Shown piece after piece: positions 23,574-36,600 of a DNA stretch of 64,000 nt. Origin of the DNA: Molossus alvarezi (Eukaryota; Chordata; Mammalia; Chiroptera; Molossidae); NCBI GenBank assembly GCA_037176705.1, contig CM073887.1, positions 57,063,001 to 57,127,000 on the forward strand, read 5' to 3'. How positions within the stretch are numbered: the first letter of the stretch is position 1; every line of letters starts with the position of its first letter. The position numbers and the translations under genes were made by a program. Below the pieces are notes generated by a model, which was given only the letters and a program-made list of their open reading frames with translations, did no database searches and had not been told where the DNA came from.

Positions 23574-23665
23574 TATTTGTTATTCCCAGGTTAGCCATAT
23601 AGTAGAATAATAATTCCCAATATTATAATTCCCATAATACCGATTAATCCCACCCCCATGCTACA

Positions 23666-24180
23666 CCCCCTTCCTAGAAGATGCATTCCTTGAAGCTTTC
23701 TTCTCCATATCCGAACTATGCCAGACAATATAGTTGGAAGAGGATGGGGCAATAGAAAATAATTAGAGCCCAGCTGGTGTAGCTTAGTGGTTGAGCATTG
23801 ATTCCCAATCAGGGCACTTGCCCAGGTTGTGGGCCTGATCCCCAGTGGGGGGCATGCAGGAGGCGGCCAAGCAACATGCTCTCTCATCGATGTTTCTATC
23901 TCTCTCTCCCTCTCCCTTCCTCTCTCTCTAAAAGTCAATAAAGAAAAAATAAGTTTTTAAATAGATAATAATTAGATAATTCTCTTCACTCTGACCTAAG
24001 GTCTTCATATGGGCAAAAAGAGCAGTAGAGCGATTCTTTAATGGGGGAGGTCTTTGAATACACAGTATCACATTTTCATATGTAAAAACACTTTAAAATC
24101 ACCCTCGAGGAGGCTTTCAGTACAAATATTTGTAATACTATGTCAATCCTTAAAAAGAAGAACTAGAGTCTGAGAAGTTA
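23666..24180 (-). pseudogene. Endogenous betaretrovirus env 3' remnant (transmembrane subunit tail), SINE-interrupted
   Basis: On the minus strand, sequence at about 24110-23977 and 23767-23666 on both sides of a SINE gives short env-like frames. They run into the LTR start, where the frame ends with a hydrophobic run (LIGIMGIIILGIIILLYG, about 23653-23600) and a stop. The hydrophobic run lies just inside the LTR. Upstream frames are degraded by stops. No gag, pro or pol is present, so this is the 3' remnant of a provirus. Assignment to env rests on position and the hydrophobic segment rather than a full match. Confidence 0.5.
23768..23967 (+). mobile_element. Ves-related SINE (shorter, older variant)
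   Basis: The head CCAGCTGGTGTAGCTTAGTGG, B-box-like GGGCCTGATCCCC, ATCGATGTTTCTATCTCTC and a TCAATAAAGAAAAAAT tail. The target duplication ATAATTAGA is at 23759-23767 and 23968-23976. It is inserted in the env remnant. Confidence 0.9.
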
Positions 24181-24325
24181 ATTATTAGGGAAATTAGGGG
24201 AAAGGAAGAATCCAGACAAACAAATTCGTAAGTCACCTCCTCTAGGGCACAACACAAAAAGTGTTTTTAAACACAGAGACCAAGATCAGACATCCTTGGT
24301 GGCTGGGCTTGCTTGTGTCTGCACC
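24181..24325 (+). promoter_or_regulatory. Presumed 5' flank / 5'UTR of the ADGRE-like gene
   Basis: Unique-looking DNA directly before the putative first coding exon. A purine-rich stretch with GGGGAAAGGAAG at 24189-24200 could bind ETS factors such as PU.1, which drive many myeloid genes. That is inference. No TATA box or CpG island is seen. The retroviral relic ends only about 150 bp upstream. Confidence 0.3.
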
Positions 24326-24356
24326 ATGAGAAACAGATGTCTAAGACTGCTGTCAG
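24326..24356 (+). CDS. ADGRE2/ADGRE5-like: ADGRE-like exon 1: start codon and beginning of signal peptide
   Basis: The ATG sits in a good Kozak context (CACCATGA, A at -3). It encodes [10 protein letters not shown] plus one base and ends at a strong donor, GTAAGT. The phase-1 end joins exon 2 to give basic residues followed by the hydrophobic run [14 protein letters not shown], a classic signal peptide. Support is the exact phase fit and the shape of the signal peptide. The exon is short, so transcript evidence would be decisive. Confidence 0.7.
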
Positions 24357-26598
24357 GTAAGTAGAATTATAACAATGACTATCCACAATTGAAGCTATTT
24401 GGGAAGTCTATCCAATTTGAAATATCCTCTGTTCTTGCTTGATATCTGGCTTATTTTCCTAATATCTTTATAAGGTACAAATGGAAGAAAATTTAAGGAT
24501 ATTAGCTCAATTATTTTATATCTCAAAGAAAAAAGTTAGTGAAACATATTCCTAGGACATACTTGAGGACTTAACAGATATTTCTCATCTTACCACTTGT
24601 ATTAGTCCAGTTTCTCCAGAGAAGCAGAATCAATAGAAGAGAGTGGTGAGGGGGGTCTTTATTAAAATAAATGAGCTCATGATGTAGTAGAGGCTCAAAA
24701 GTTCAAAATTCACAGGGCAGGCCAGCAGATTCAAAACCCAGGGAAGAACTGATGTTGTATCTTAAGTCCAAGTCAAAGGCAGTTTAGAAGCAGAATTCCC
24801 TCTTCCTTAGAGAAGAAAGTCTTTTTTCTCTCATTGTCTTTAACTGATTGTATGAGGCCCACACAGATTATAAAGGATAATCTGATTTCATTCAAAATCT
24901 ACTGATTTGTATGTAAATTTCATCCTTTTAAAAAAATTTTTTTAATTTATTTATAGAGAGAGAGAAAGGGAGGAGAGAGAGATAGAAACATCACAGAGAG
25001 AACATCAATTGGCCACCTCCTACATGCTCCCCACTGAAGGTTTGGCCCACAACCTGGGCATGTGCTCTGACCAGAAGTCAAACCAGTTACCTCTTGGTAC
25101 ATAGGTCAATGCTCAACCACTGAGCCACACCAGCCGGGCTTAATCTCATCTTTAAAAAAACACATTTACTGAAACATCTAAACTAGTGTTTGACCAGATG
25201 TCTGGGTACTGTGGCCTAGCCCAATTGATACATAAGATTAAGCATCACACTACCTGTATTATTTTGTTTTTCAGAAGAGTAGATAATCAAACTATCAGAA
25301 AACTCATTATGCTAAGAAATACATCATTCTATATGCACATCATGGCATGATTTAAAGGACAGTGAATTAGTAAAAATCAAGCCAGGCTGGTGTGGCTCAG
25401 TGGTTGAGTGTCGCACATGCACCAGGAGGTCGCCGGTTTGATTCCTGGTCAGGGCACATGCCCAGGTTGTAGCCCAATCCCCAGCGGGGAGCAAGAAGGG
25501 GATGGACAATGGATGCTTCCCTCTCTCTCTCCTTCTTCCTTCCAATAAAAAGAATGTTTTTTTTTAATCAATATGAATGAGGTCAGTTGAAATCTGATTA
25601 ATCTTTATTTCACTCAATGCTTAGGATAAGAACTACTCCCTGGTAAGTTAGGTGTTCCTTATAGGTTGTCCCCATTGGTTGTAATTTGCTTTCTGGTTTT
25701 TATGAAAAATAGCCATATTTATCATTATCTGATTTGTGAAACATGACTTTTTTAATAATGGACACATTTTGGGAAGGCATATAGATCTGAATTTTCATAG
25801 GGTTCATTGGCTCACATGGATGAAATGAGAGACTCTAATAGGTGGTCCAGTTATTGCTTGTACGGTAGGTTTCATTCCTCTACACCCGTAGTGGTTTTTA
25901 TACCACAAAGTGACATTCCTCAGGATTGAACTGGGAGAAAAAGGGCAAAGGCTGTGCTCTCAGTAACTATAGGAGGGCTAGGAGCTCATTTGGAAGAAAC
26001 CATAGAAGCCATGGGTGCTGTACCTGGAGAAGCCACTTAACCAGGAGATAATGGCTCTACCTTAAGGTGCCTTCCTTCTCATTCCTCACCTCTCATTGTG
26101 GCAGGATAGTAAGAAGTTAGGAAAATTCCTGGGTAAGTGGCATGAGAAAACTGAGACAAGAAAATTAAATAAGGCCAAACAATTTGAACAAGTTACAGCC
26201 AGCTAGTGAATTGCAAGACCTTATATTTTCTAACCAAGAACACTTGAGAACAAATGGTTTATACCTCCCTTCCCTAAGAGAATATGTAGCTTAAATTACC
26301 CTAGTAGGGAAGTTAGAGGACAGAGACCCAATTAATGTGACTTGTGCCAGCCAAATCCAAGGACAGATGAAGTCAGACAGACCCAAGATAAAAGTAAAAC
26401 AGTAAAGTAGACCAAAGAATAATCTAAAACTCCTCTATACGCTCATTTTGATGTATCAGCATACTAAAAACACACCTGGCCCTGGATTTCTGACTAGTGT
26501 GGCTCAGTTGGTTGGAGTATTTTCCTGTACATCAAAAGGTTACAGGTTCAATCCCTGTTGGGACATATACGAGGAGGCAATGAATTAATGTTTCTCTC

Positions 26599-26638
<40 letters not shown>

Positions 26639-29600
26639 CCCCTCTCTAAAATTAATAAGCATATAAGCATGTCCCCAGGTCAGGATTAACAAAACAAAAA
26701 CACATACATCTGGAAAGATGATTATTCTGCTGAAACCCTGCCTGGCCCACAGGGGACAAAAAATAAAAGATAAAAATCCTTCAGGACAAAGACTCAGTGC
26801 AGACTCTCTCTAGAGCATTCTCATGCCCCTTCCCAGGCATGAATATTTTACTTCCTCCTAAACTTTAAAAGTTCCCATGAGACTTGCAACCAGGGGAGGA
26901 GTGGGCAGTGGCAGCCATCCAGGCTTACCCCTTGATTCTGTCTCCAAGGCCCCCTTTTTCTCTGACTTCCCAGTGATCTAAAAGCAGCTCTGCCTTGGCT
27001 CACTTCTTGCCTATAATGTTTCTAGGAAGCCAAAGCAGAGCTCACCTAGGTTCTCTCCCATTGCTTCTTCTACCCTAAGTCCTTCCTTTGTTCACTGTCC
27101 TCAGCTCTAATAAACATACTGTCAAAACACCTGGACTTGATGGTGAAATCTTTCTTACACAAAGTCAAGAACCTACACACTACAGCCAGGCCTGAGGCAG
27201 ACCTGCTCTGGCCCAGTCCCTGTGTGATAACCTCATGAGCTCCTCTCTCTTGATTCCAGGGCTCTGATCTAGGCTGATACCGTGAGCTAGGGCTCACACT
27301 CTGGGAGTCTAACTCAAATACCCAGCTCTTTTTGTATACCTAGAAAATGTACATTAAACAGGGGGAATGATCCTGGAAGAGAAATCATCAGATTACTGCC
27401 ATTGCCAGAGAACACAGAACCTGAGTCTGGGCAAAGGGACACTAATCTGATAACTTTCTTCTTTCAGATGTACCCCCTCCATTGGAAAAGGTTGGGGTTT
27501 CTAAGATGTGTCTATCAGCAGCTGTCTGTGAATGTTCTCTCCTTATCTGAAGCACCTGAGGGTCCTTGAGGACTGTCTTTTGTTGACTGATTCCTAGGAG
27601 GAAGGAGCAGGGATCCTGAGAGCTGAGGGAGAAAAATGGAGTCCTTGGTTCTGAGTGAAGTACAAGAAGAACCTGCTGGAAGACTGTGGGCTGCAGGACA
27701 AGAGCCACCTCCACAGAAAGCAGTGGCCATGCAGCCAGACATTGAAATTGGAGATTAACTCTCTTTTCTTTGCCATTTCTCCGTTTTTTTTCTATCCCAG
27801 AACTGTCAGTGCTGCTGTTGTTGCCATTGATTGCTGCAGCCCTGAACAATGGAGGTGAGTCTGCCCAGACACATCCCCACTGGTGTTATTAAGCTGGGGA
27901 GTGCATGCTGCAGTTTGGGTCCTCTCACCAGTTAGGAGGAATGTGGGCTTATTTTTCAAGTGAGGCTTAGAGATGATCTTCTGGAAATAAGAGAATCGGT
28001 TTTTACTTCCCTAAATACCCAGTTTGTTGTCTTTTCCTCTTTCAACAACAGCCATCCCTATCTTTCTTCCCCTCCTCTAGCCTTGGACCCACAACTGCCC
28101 ATGGTTTTATTCATTCCTTGAGCCTTCTGACCATGGTCTCTATCCTCATTGTTCTGCCCCCACAGCCTGTATTCAGTGGTGCCCTCCGACCCCACCGTGT
28201 ATCAATGCCAATGCCTGTCACTGCGCTCCAGGATTAAGTTCTGCACCTAGTAACATCTTCACCGGCCACTTGGAGAGTTGCAACGGTACAGAGGCTTTGG
28301 GGTGGTAAAGGGATATATAGAGATTATTTGGGTAGATTGTGGAGCATCCAGAACCCTCACCTCTGAGAGCAGCACAGAAGCATTTTGTTGAGGATTAGAG
28401 AGAGAGGAGACAGGGTAGGGGTGTACAAGGGAAGTGGATGGTTAAGTGTTTGTGATCAGTAGGAAGGGTGTTGAGAGCTTACACAGTGGAGCTGGGCTGT
28501 ATGGGTTCAAAGTCTAGCTTTGCCTCTAAAGGGCTCTCTGACCTTAAAAACATTATTTCTCCTCTCTTTCCTTCAGTTTCCTTGTCTGTATATTAGGAAT
28601 AATTATTGTACCTACCCTACATGGATGATGTAGGATTTCATATTTAACTGTATGAAAAAAATTTACAGATGACTACAGAGAAATTGTCAACAAATGTGAG
28701 CTATTATCAGTTACTGCTTTTATTGTAATTATTCTTTTTTTTTTAATCCTCACCCGAAGATATTTTTCTGTTTATCTTCAGATAGAGTGGGAGGGAGAGA
28801 AAGGGAGAGAGAGAGAAACATCGGGGCCAGGGACCAAGTGCAACCGAGGTACATTCCACTGACTGGAATTGAACCCGCAACTCATTGGTCCGAGGGCCGA
28901 CACTCTACTGCTGAGCGAAGCTGGCCAGGGCTGTAATTATTCTTTTAATAGCACAGAGAAAGGAAAAAATAATGAAAGCAATGGGAGAAAAGAAATACCC
29001 ATGGCCTGGAATGTCAGGCTCTCCTACTAGCTCAAGCTCACCAGGAATCCTGCCCACTCAAGATCCTGGTTTTCTAGCTCATCTTCACAGCAGAGCCAGG
29101 ACACAAGCAGATCTAGGAATTTTTTCCCACCTTCACCCATTTTGTCCCACTTCTGGCAACAATCAATCTGCTTTCTGTATCTATGTATTTTTGGGGGGTT
29201 ATTTTTAATTTCACATTTAAGTGAAATCATTCTGTATTTGTATTCTTGTCTGACTTATTTCACTTAGCATACTTCCTTTGAGGTCCATACATATTGTCAC
29301 AAAGGACAGGATTTCCTTCTTTTTATGGCTAAATAATATTCCACTTTATATGTGGTATACATATACCACTCATTATCCACTCATTCATCAATGGACTCTT
29401 AGGTTGATTTTGTATCTTAGCTATTGTAAATAATGCTGCAATGATCATGGAGGTGCAGACATCTCTTCAAGATTGTAATTTTATTTCTTTCTGACAAATA
29501 GCCAAAAGTATTCATATGAATAATATGGTAGTTCTGTCTTTAAATTTTTGAGGAATCTCCACACTGTCCTCCATAGGGGCTGCTCCAATTTAAATTCCCA

Positions 29601-30651
29601 CTAACACTGCTCAAGGACCCTTTTCTACACATTCTTTCCAATACTTGTTTTCTCTTGTCTAAAAGGTGCAAGGTGATATCTCATTGTGGTGTTCATTTAC
29701 ATTTTTCTGATAATTATCATATACCTTTTCATCTATCTATGGCTTCTCTTTTTTTTTTCCTTTTATTAATAATTTATTTATTTTTGTTACAGATGTTTCT
29801 CCTTTTCCCCCCAATGATTCCACCCTCCTCTCCCTCCCAACCCTGTCCCCAGCTTTGCTGTCCATGTCCATTGTTAATGCATACATGCATATAAATTCTG
29901 TGAATTATCTCTCCCCCACAACCCCCTCTTCTGGGGATTGTCAGTCTGTACCCCACTTCCACGGCTCTGGGACTACCCCATTCCTCAGACTGTTATGTTC
30001 ATTATATTCCACAAATAAGTGAGATCATATAATACTTGTCTTTCTCTGCTTGTCTTGTTTCACTTAGGAAAATACTTTCCAGGTCCCTCCATGTAGTCTC
30101 AAAGGATAAGAGATCTTTCTTTCTTACAGGTGCATAGTACTCCATTGTATATATGTACCACTGTTTTTTTATCCATTCGTCTACTGATAGACACATGGGC
30201 TGTTTCCAGATCTTAACTATAACAAACATGGGAGTACATATATTCTTTCTGATTGGTGTTTCAGACTTCTTAGGGTATATTCCTAAAAGTGGGATCACTG
30301 GGTCAAATGGAAGTTCAATTATTAATTTTTTTGAGGAAACACCATGCTGTTTTCCATTAGTGGCTGCACCAGTCTGCACTCCCACCAGCAGTGTACTAGA
30401 GTCCCCTTTTCTCCACACCCTCGGCAACACTTGTTGTTTGATAATTTGTTGATGGTGGACATTCTGACAGGTGTGAGTGAGGTGATACCTCATTGTTGTT
30501 TTAATTTGCCTCTCTCTGATGATCAGTGATGTTGAGCATTTCTTCATATGTCCCTTAGCCATTTGTATGTCATGTTTGAGGAGGTGTCTATTCAGTTCCT
30601 CTGCCCATTTTTTAATTGGGTTCTTTGTCTTCTTTTGTTGAGTTGTATGAG

Positions 30652-30694
<43 letters not shown>

Positions 30695-33600
30695 CCTCTC
30701 TCTCTCTCTCTTTAGATATATATATGTGAAATTAACACCTTATCTGATGTATCATTGGCAATTATGGTCTTCCATACAGTGGGTAGTCTTTCCGTTTTCA
30801 TGATTGTATCTTTCGCTGTGCCAAAGCTTTTGAGTTGGATGTTGTTCCATGTGTTCATTTTCTCCTTTGTTTCTGTTGCCATAAAGGATGTATCAGTAAA
30901 AATTATGCTGAATATGATGTGTGAAATTTTGCTGTCTACAATTTCTTCTAGGTTTTCATGGATTCATAAGTCACATTTAAGTCTTTTATCCATTTTGAGT
31001 TTATTCTTGTGTAGGGTGTAAGTTGATGGTCTAGTTTCATGTTTTTGCATGTAGCTGTCCAATTTTCCCAACACCATTTATTAAAGAGGCTGTCTTTACT
31101 CCACTGTATGCTCTTGCCCCCTTTGTCAAATATTAATTGAGCATATTGCCTTGGGTCCATTTCTGGGTTCTCTGTTCTGTTCCACTGGTCTATATGCCTG
31201 TTCTTGTGCCAGTACCAGGATGTTTTGATTACAGTGGATTTGTAGTATAACCTGAAATTTTGTAATGTGATCCCTCCAACTTTGTTCTTTTTTTTTCAAG
31301 ATTTCTGTGGCTATTTGAGGTCTTTTGTGGTTCCATATGAACTTTTGAAGTATTTGTTCTAGTTCTGTGAAGTATGTCATTGGTATTTTGATTGGGATTG
31401 CACTGAATCTATAGATTGCTTTGGGTAGTATGGACATTTTAATGATGTTAATTCTTCCAATCCATGAACAAGGTATGTGCTTCCACTCTTTTATATCTTC
31501 CTCTATTTCTTTTTTTATGACCTGTAGTTTTCTGCGAATAGGTCCTTTATTTCTTTGGTTAAGTTTATTCCCAGGTATCTTAATTTTTTTGCTGCAATGG
31601 TAAATGGGATTGTTTTCTTAGTTTCTCTTTCTGTGAGTTCATCATTGGTGTATAAGAGTGCCATCGATTTCTTGACATTAATTTTGAATCCTGCTACTTT
31701 TCAAATTCATTTATTAAGTCGAGTAAATTTTTGATGGGTTCTTTGGGGTTTTCTACATATAGTATCATGTCATCTGCAAATAATGACAGTTTCACTCCTC
31801 CTTTCCAATTTGGATCCCTTCTATTTTTTCTTCCTGTCTGATAGCTGTGGCTAAGACTTCTAGCACTATGTTAAATAAGGGTGGTGAAAGTGGGCATCCT
31901 TGCCTTGTTCCTATTCTTAAGGGAAATGCTTTTAATTTTTGCCCATTGGGTATGATGTTGACTGTAGGTCTTTCATATATGGACTTTATTATGTCGAGAT
32001 ATGATCCCTCTATTCCCACATTGCTGAGCATTTTTATCAGAAATAGATACTAGGTTTTGTCAAGGCTTTTTCAGCATCTATTGATATGATCATGTGGTTT
32101 TTATTCATTTTATTTATGTGGTGTATCACATTTATTGATTTGTGAATATTGTACGAGCCTTGCATCCCTGGAATGAATCCCACTTGGTCATGGTGAATAA
32201 TTTTTTTGGTGTATTGATGGATCCAATTTGCTACTATTTTGTTCAGGATATTGGCATTTATGTTCATCAGGAATATTGGCCTGTAGTTTTCTTTATTTGT
32301 AATGTCTTTTTCTGGTTTGAGAATTAGAATTATGCTGGCGTCATAAAACAAATTTGGAAGTCTTTCTTCTTCTTGAATTTTTTTAAATAGTTTGAGGGGA
32401 ATGGGTGTTAGTTATTAGTTGGTAAAACTCTCCCGTAACGCCATCCAGGCCTGAATTTTTGCTTGCTGGGAGAGTCTTGATTAAATCTTCAATTTCTTCT
32501 GTTGTTACTGGTCTGTTCATGTTTTCTATCTCTTCCCGGTCCAGTTTTGGGAGACTATGTGTTTCTACAAATTTGTCCATTTTGCTTTGATTGTCGAATT
32601 TGTTGCCAAAGAATTGTTCATAGTAGTTGTTAACAATCCTTTGTATTTCTGTGGTGTCAGTTGTTTCTTCTCCTCTTTCATTTCTGATTTTGTGTATTTG
32701 GGTTCTCTCTCTTTGTTTCTTGGTGAGTCTAGCTAAGGGTCCATCAATCGTGTTTATCTTTTCGAAAAACCAGCTCTTTGTTTCATTGATCCTTTGAATT
32801 GTTTTTTTGTTGTTGTTTTTTTTGTTTGTTTGTTTTTGGCCTCTATGTCATTTATTTCTGCTCTGATCTTTACTATTTCCTTCCTTCTACTTGCTCTGGG
32901 GTTTTTTGTTTGTTTGTTTGTTTGTTTGCTCTCTAGTTCTTTAAGTTGTGAGGATAGATAGTCTATTAGAGATTTTTCTTGTTTCTTGAGGTAGGCCTGT
33001 AGTGCTTTGAGCTTCCCTCTCAGAACTGCTTTCGCTGCATCCCATAGATTTTGTGTTGTTGTGTGTTCATTTTCATTGGTTTCCAGGAAGATTTTAATTT
33101 TTTCCTTGATCTCCTTGGTAACCCATTTGTTGTTTAATAACATGCTATTTAGCTTCCATGTGTTCGAATGTCTTTCCAAGTTCTTGTTGCAATTGAATTC
33201 TAGTTCATGCCATTGTGATCTAAGAAGATGCTTGATATGATTTCAGTATTCTTGAACTTGTAGAGACTTACTTTGTGTACTAACATGTGGTCTATCTTTG
33301 AGAATGTCCCATGAGCACTTGAGAAGTATGTGAAATCTGTAGTTTTGGGGTGTAATTTTCTGTAGATATCTATAAAATTCATTTGGTCTAGTGCTTCATT
33401 TAGAGTCTCTGTTTTCTTGCTAATTTTCTGTCTAGAGGTTCTATCCAGTGATGTTAGCAAGGTGTTGAAGTCCCCTGCTATGATTGTATTGCTATCGATT
33501 TCTCCTTTGAAGTCCTCCAAAAGATTTTAAATATATTTTGGTGCTCCTATATTGGGTGCATATATGTCTATCAAGGTTACATCTTCCTGTTGGATAGATT

Positions 33601-36600
33601 CTTTCAATATTATGGAGTGGACTTCTTTGTCTCTAGTTATGGCCTTCGTTTTGAAATCTATTTTATCAGATATGAGTATTGCTACACCAGCTTTTTTTTC
33701 CTTTCCATTTGCTTGGAAGATTTTTTTCCATCCCTTTACTTTCAACCTTTGTGAGTCTTTTGTTGTGAGGTGGGTCTCTTGTAAACAACATATAGATGAG
33801 TCATGCTTTCTTATCCAATCAGCTACTCTGTGTCTTTTTATGAGAGCATTCAATCCATTTACATTTAAGGTGATTATTGATATGTACTTATTCATTGCCA
33901 TTTTTGTTTAGTGTGGTTATATTTTTCTTCCTATTTCTCCTTCTAATTACAGTAGTCCTTTTAACATTTCTTGCAGTGCTGGTTTGGTGCTAATGTAATC
34001 CCTTAGCCTTTTTTCATCCGGGAAGCTCTTTATTTGACCTTATATTTTGAATGATAGCCTTGCAGGGCAGAGTCATCTTGGATTCAGATCCTTGTTTTTC
34101 ATGACCTTGATTACCTCATGCCATTCCCTTCTGGCCTGTAGTGTTTCTGTTGAGAAGTCAGCTGAGAGCCTTAAAGGGGTTCCTTTGTAGGTAACCTGTT
34201 GCTTATCTTTTGCTGCCTTTAGGATTCTCTCCTTGTCTTTAACTTTTGGCATTTTGATTACTGTGTCTTGGTGTGGGCCTGTTTGGGTTCTTCTTACTTG
34301 GGGCTCTCTGTGCTTCTTGAACTTGAATGCCTTCTTCCTTCACCAAATTAGGATGTTTTCTGTCACTATTTCTTCAAATATATTCTCTAACCCTTGCTCA
34401 TTTTCTTCTTCTTTGGGGACTCCTATGACGTGAATGTTATTACGTTTTTAGTTGTCCCACAGTTTTCTTAAGTTGTCTTACTGTTTTTTAATTGCTTTTT
34501 CCTTTTGTTTTTCTGATTGGTTCATTTTTTCTACCCTGTCTTCTAATTCACTGATCCAGTTCTTAGCTTCCTTTACTCTGCTATTTAGACTTTCCAATGT
34601 GTTTTTTATTTCTGATATGTCATTCTCCATTTCTTCTTGGTGGTTTTTTAATTTCCAACTGGTTGATTTTCAACTTTTCTATGTCTCTACTCATGGTGCT
34701 CATGTCCTTCCACATGCTGTTGAGCTTCCTTAAGATCATGGCTCTAAATTCTAGTTCTGTTAACTTGCTTAACTGAACCTCATTTATCTCATCTTTGGTA
34801 GAGGTGTCTTGTTCTTTCATTTGGCTTCTGTTTCTGTGTTTCACCATTTTGGCTATCACAGTGGGCTCTGGAGCCTGCCAAACTTTCCCTGTGGCTGTTT
34901 GTGGCTCCCTCTCCTGGGTTTGGATAAGCCAGGAGGACCCACGCTAAACACCACCTTCAAGTCTTACTTTCCTGGTTAGAGTTGCTAGCCCAGGGAATGG
35001 TCCAGTTATCCTCTAGCTTTTTGCCTGGAGGCTATTAGTAGTGGTCACCTGAAGAACCCTTGTTTCTCAGTTGAATGAAAAACTCCCTTAGGTGCTCAGT
35101 TTAAGAGGATTTCGTGAGGGTAGGGCAGATGCTGGTTGTTAATGGGCCTCAATTTGCATTTCAATATCACCGGTGGGGTTGAATCTCTGAGGGAGGGGCC
35201 GCCACCTCTCCCCAGAGCCCTGGGAAGGAGTAAGATGACCACAGTCCTGTGTGGCTGCAACTCAGCAAAAGCTCTGAGTGCCCTCCAGATCCCGAATGTC
35301 CCCACTCAATTCCAGTCCAGTCTGCCCTCCCTCTGCAGGAGTCCAAGGTAAGTGGCTGCTGCTATTTTAGCCTCTGTCCTCTGCACTGTGGAGCTGCTTG
35401 GAAGTTTAACCCGAGGGCACCACTCCCAGCTAAGGCTGCTGCCCACTGTAGGCTCCCAGCCCCCATCTCGTGTCTACACAAGCCTACCAGGATTGAGTCA
35501 GTGTCCCGGGTTATGTGGTCCTCCAAGCTGCTTTTCTGTTGCTTTTTTCTGACGATTTGTCTTTATTTTCGTTATAATTCCAGTTTGGTCCTGGGAGATG
35601 GTCTGTGTAGCTTCCAATCACTCTGCCGCCATTTTCAAGAGTCTCCCTTTTTTTTTTTTTTTTTTAATGTTTTCTTACAAAAAAAAAATGTTTACTCAGA
35701 TTCTCTACCCAATTTTTAATCTGATTGCTTGAGTTGTCTGCTACTAAGTTTTATGAGTTTTTATATGTTTTATATGTTAGCCCCTTATCAGATACATGAT
35801 TTTCAAATATTTTCTCATAATTACAGGTTGCTTTTCATTGTAGTGATGGCTTTCTTTGATATACAAAAGACTTTTAGTTTGATGTAGTTCTCCTTGTCTA
35901 CTGTAGCTTTTGTTACCCTTATTTTTGGTGTTACCTACAAAAATTCATTGCCAAGACATGTCAAGGACTAACGCCTCTATGTTTTCTTCTATGAATTTTG
36001 TAGTTTGAAGGGTAGCATCATTTCCTGAATTACAAAATTTGGGCTCAAAGAATTTTGGTGACTTGCCAAATTTGACAACTAATAAGATGTCAGAACTAAG
36101 GTCTAAAACTATTCTTCAATAAAATGGAATCATAAAAGGAAATCATAATATTAAAAATGGTTCAAGTGGAAAACTTACTTATGTGCATTTAACCACCAAA
36201 AATAGGGAGAGAATAAAATATCACACCAAGAAATACTCTTCATCTACTCAAAATACTCTTAGATGTATATTTATTGGTATTAAATGAAAATATTCCTAAT
36301 ATGTTTGAAAAGATGAGAAAAATATACCTCTAAATTTTTCTAGTAGTCTGTGTAATGGACTAATGGGTGGTTATCTTTTTCATTATTTACATTTTTTTTT
36401 GTTTTCTCACTATCTATGTGTTATTTAATATTTGTGGAAAAGTAAATTTTATCAAGAAAACAAAAAAGATGTTCTTGTGACTAGTGCCCAGCCCATCCAT
36501 TACCCTGGAGGTATTCTTAAAGGTTTCTTTGTACGTTTGCATGTGTGTGTTTCATGGTAAATTATAGACTGGGCAGAAATGGAAAGAAAATGTTGCTACT

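Larger units (their letters stand above)
22189..23665 (-). mobile_element. Betaretrovirus-like LTR (minus strand), about 1.02 kb without the inserted transposon
   Basis: On the minus strand a purine tract (AGGAAGGGGG, 23666-23675) is followed by TGTAGC at 23665, a typical polypurine-tract/LTR start. The U3 is unusually long and holds broken open frames (see next entry). A TATA-like TTATAT lies at 22319-22324 (on the + strand) and a poly(A) signal reads AATAAA (TTTATT at 22297-22302 on +). The LTR ends GGACTGCGGCA at 22189. A long U3 and a CGGCA end fit class II (betaretroviral) LTRs. A 452-bp DNA transposon interrupts U3. Only one LTR is seen. Confidence 0.7.
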
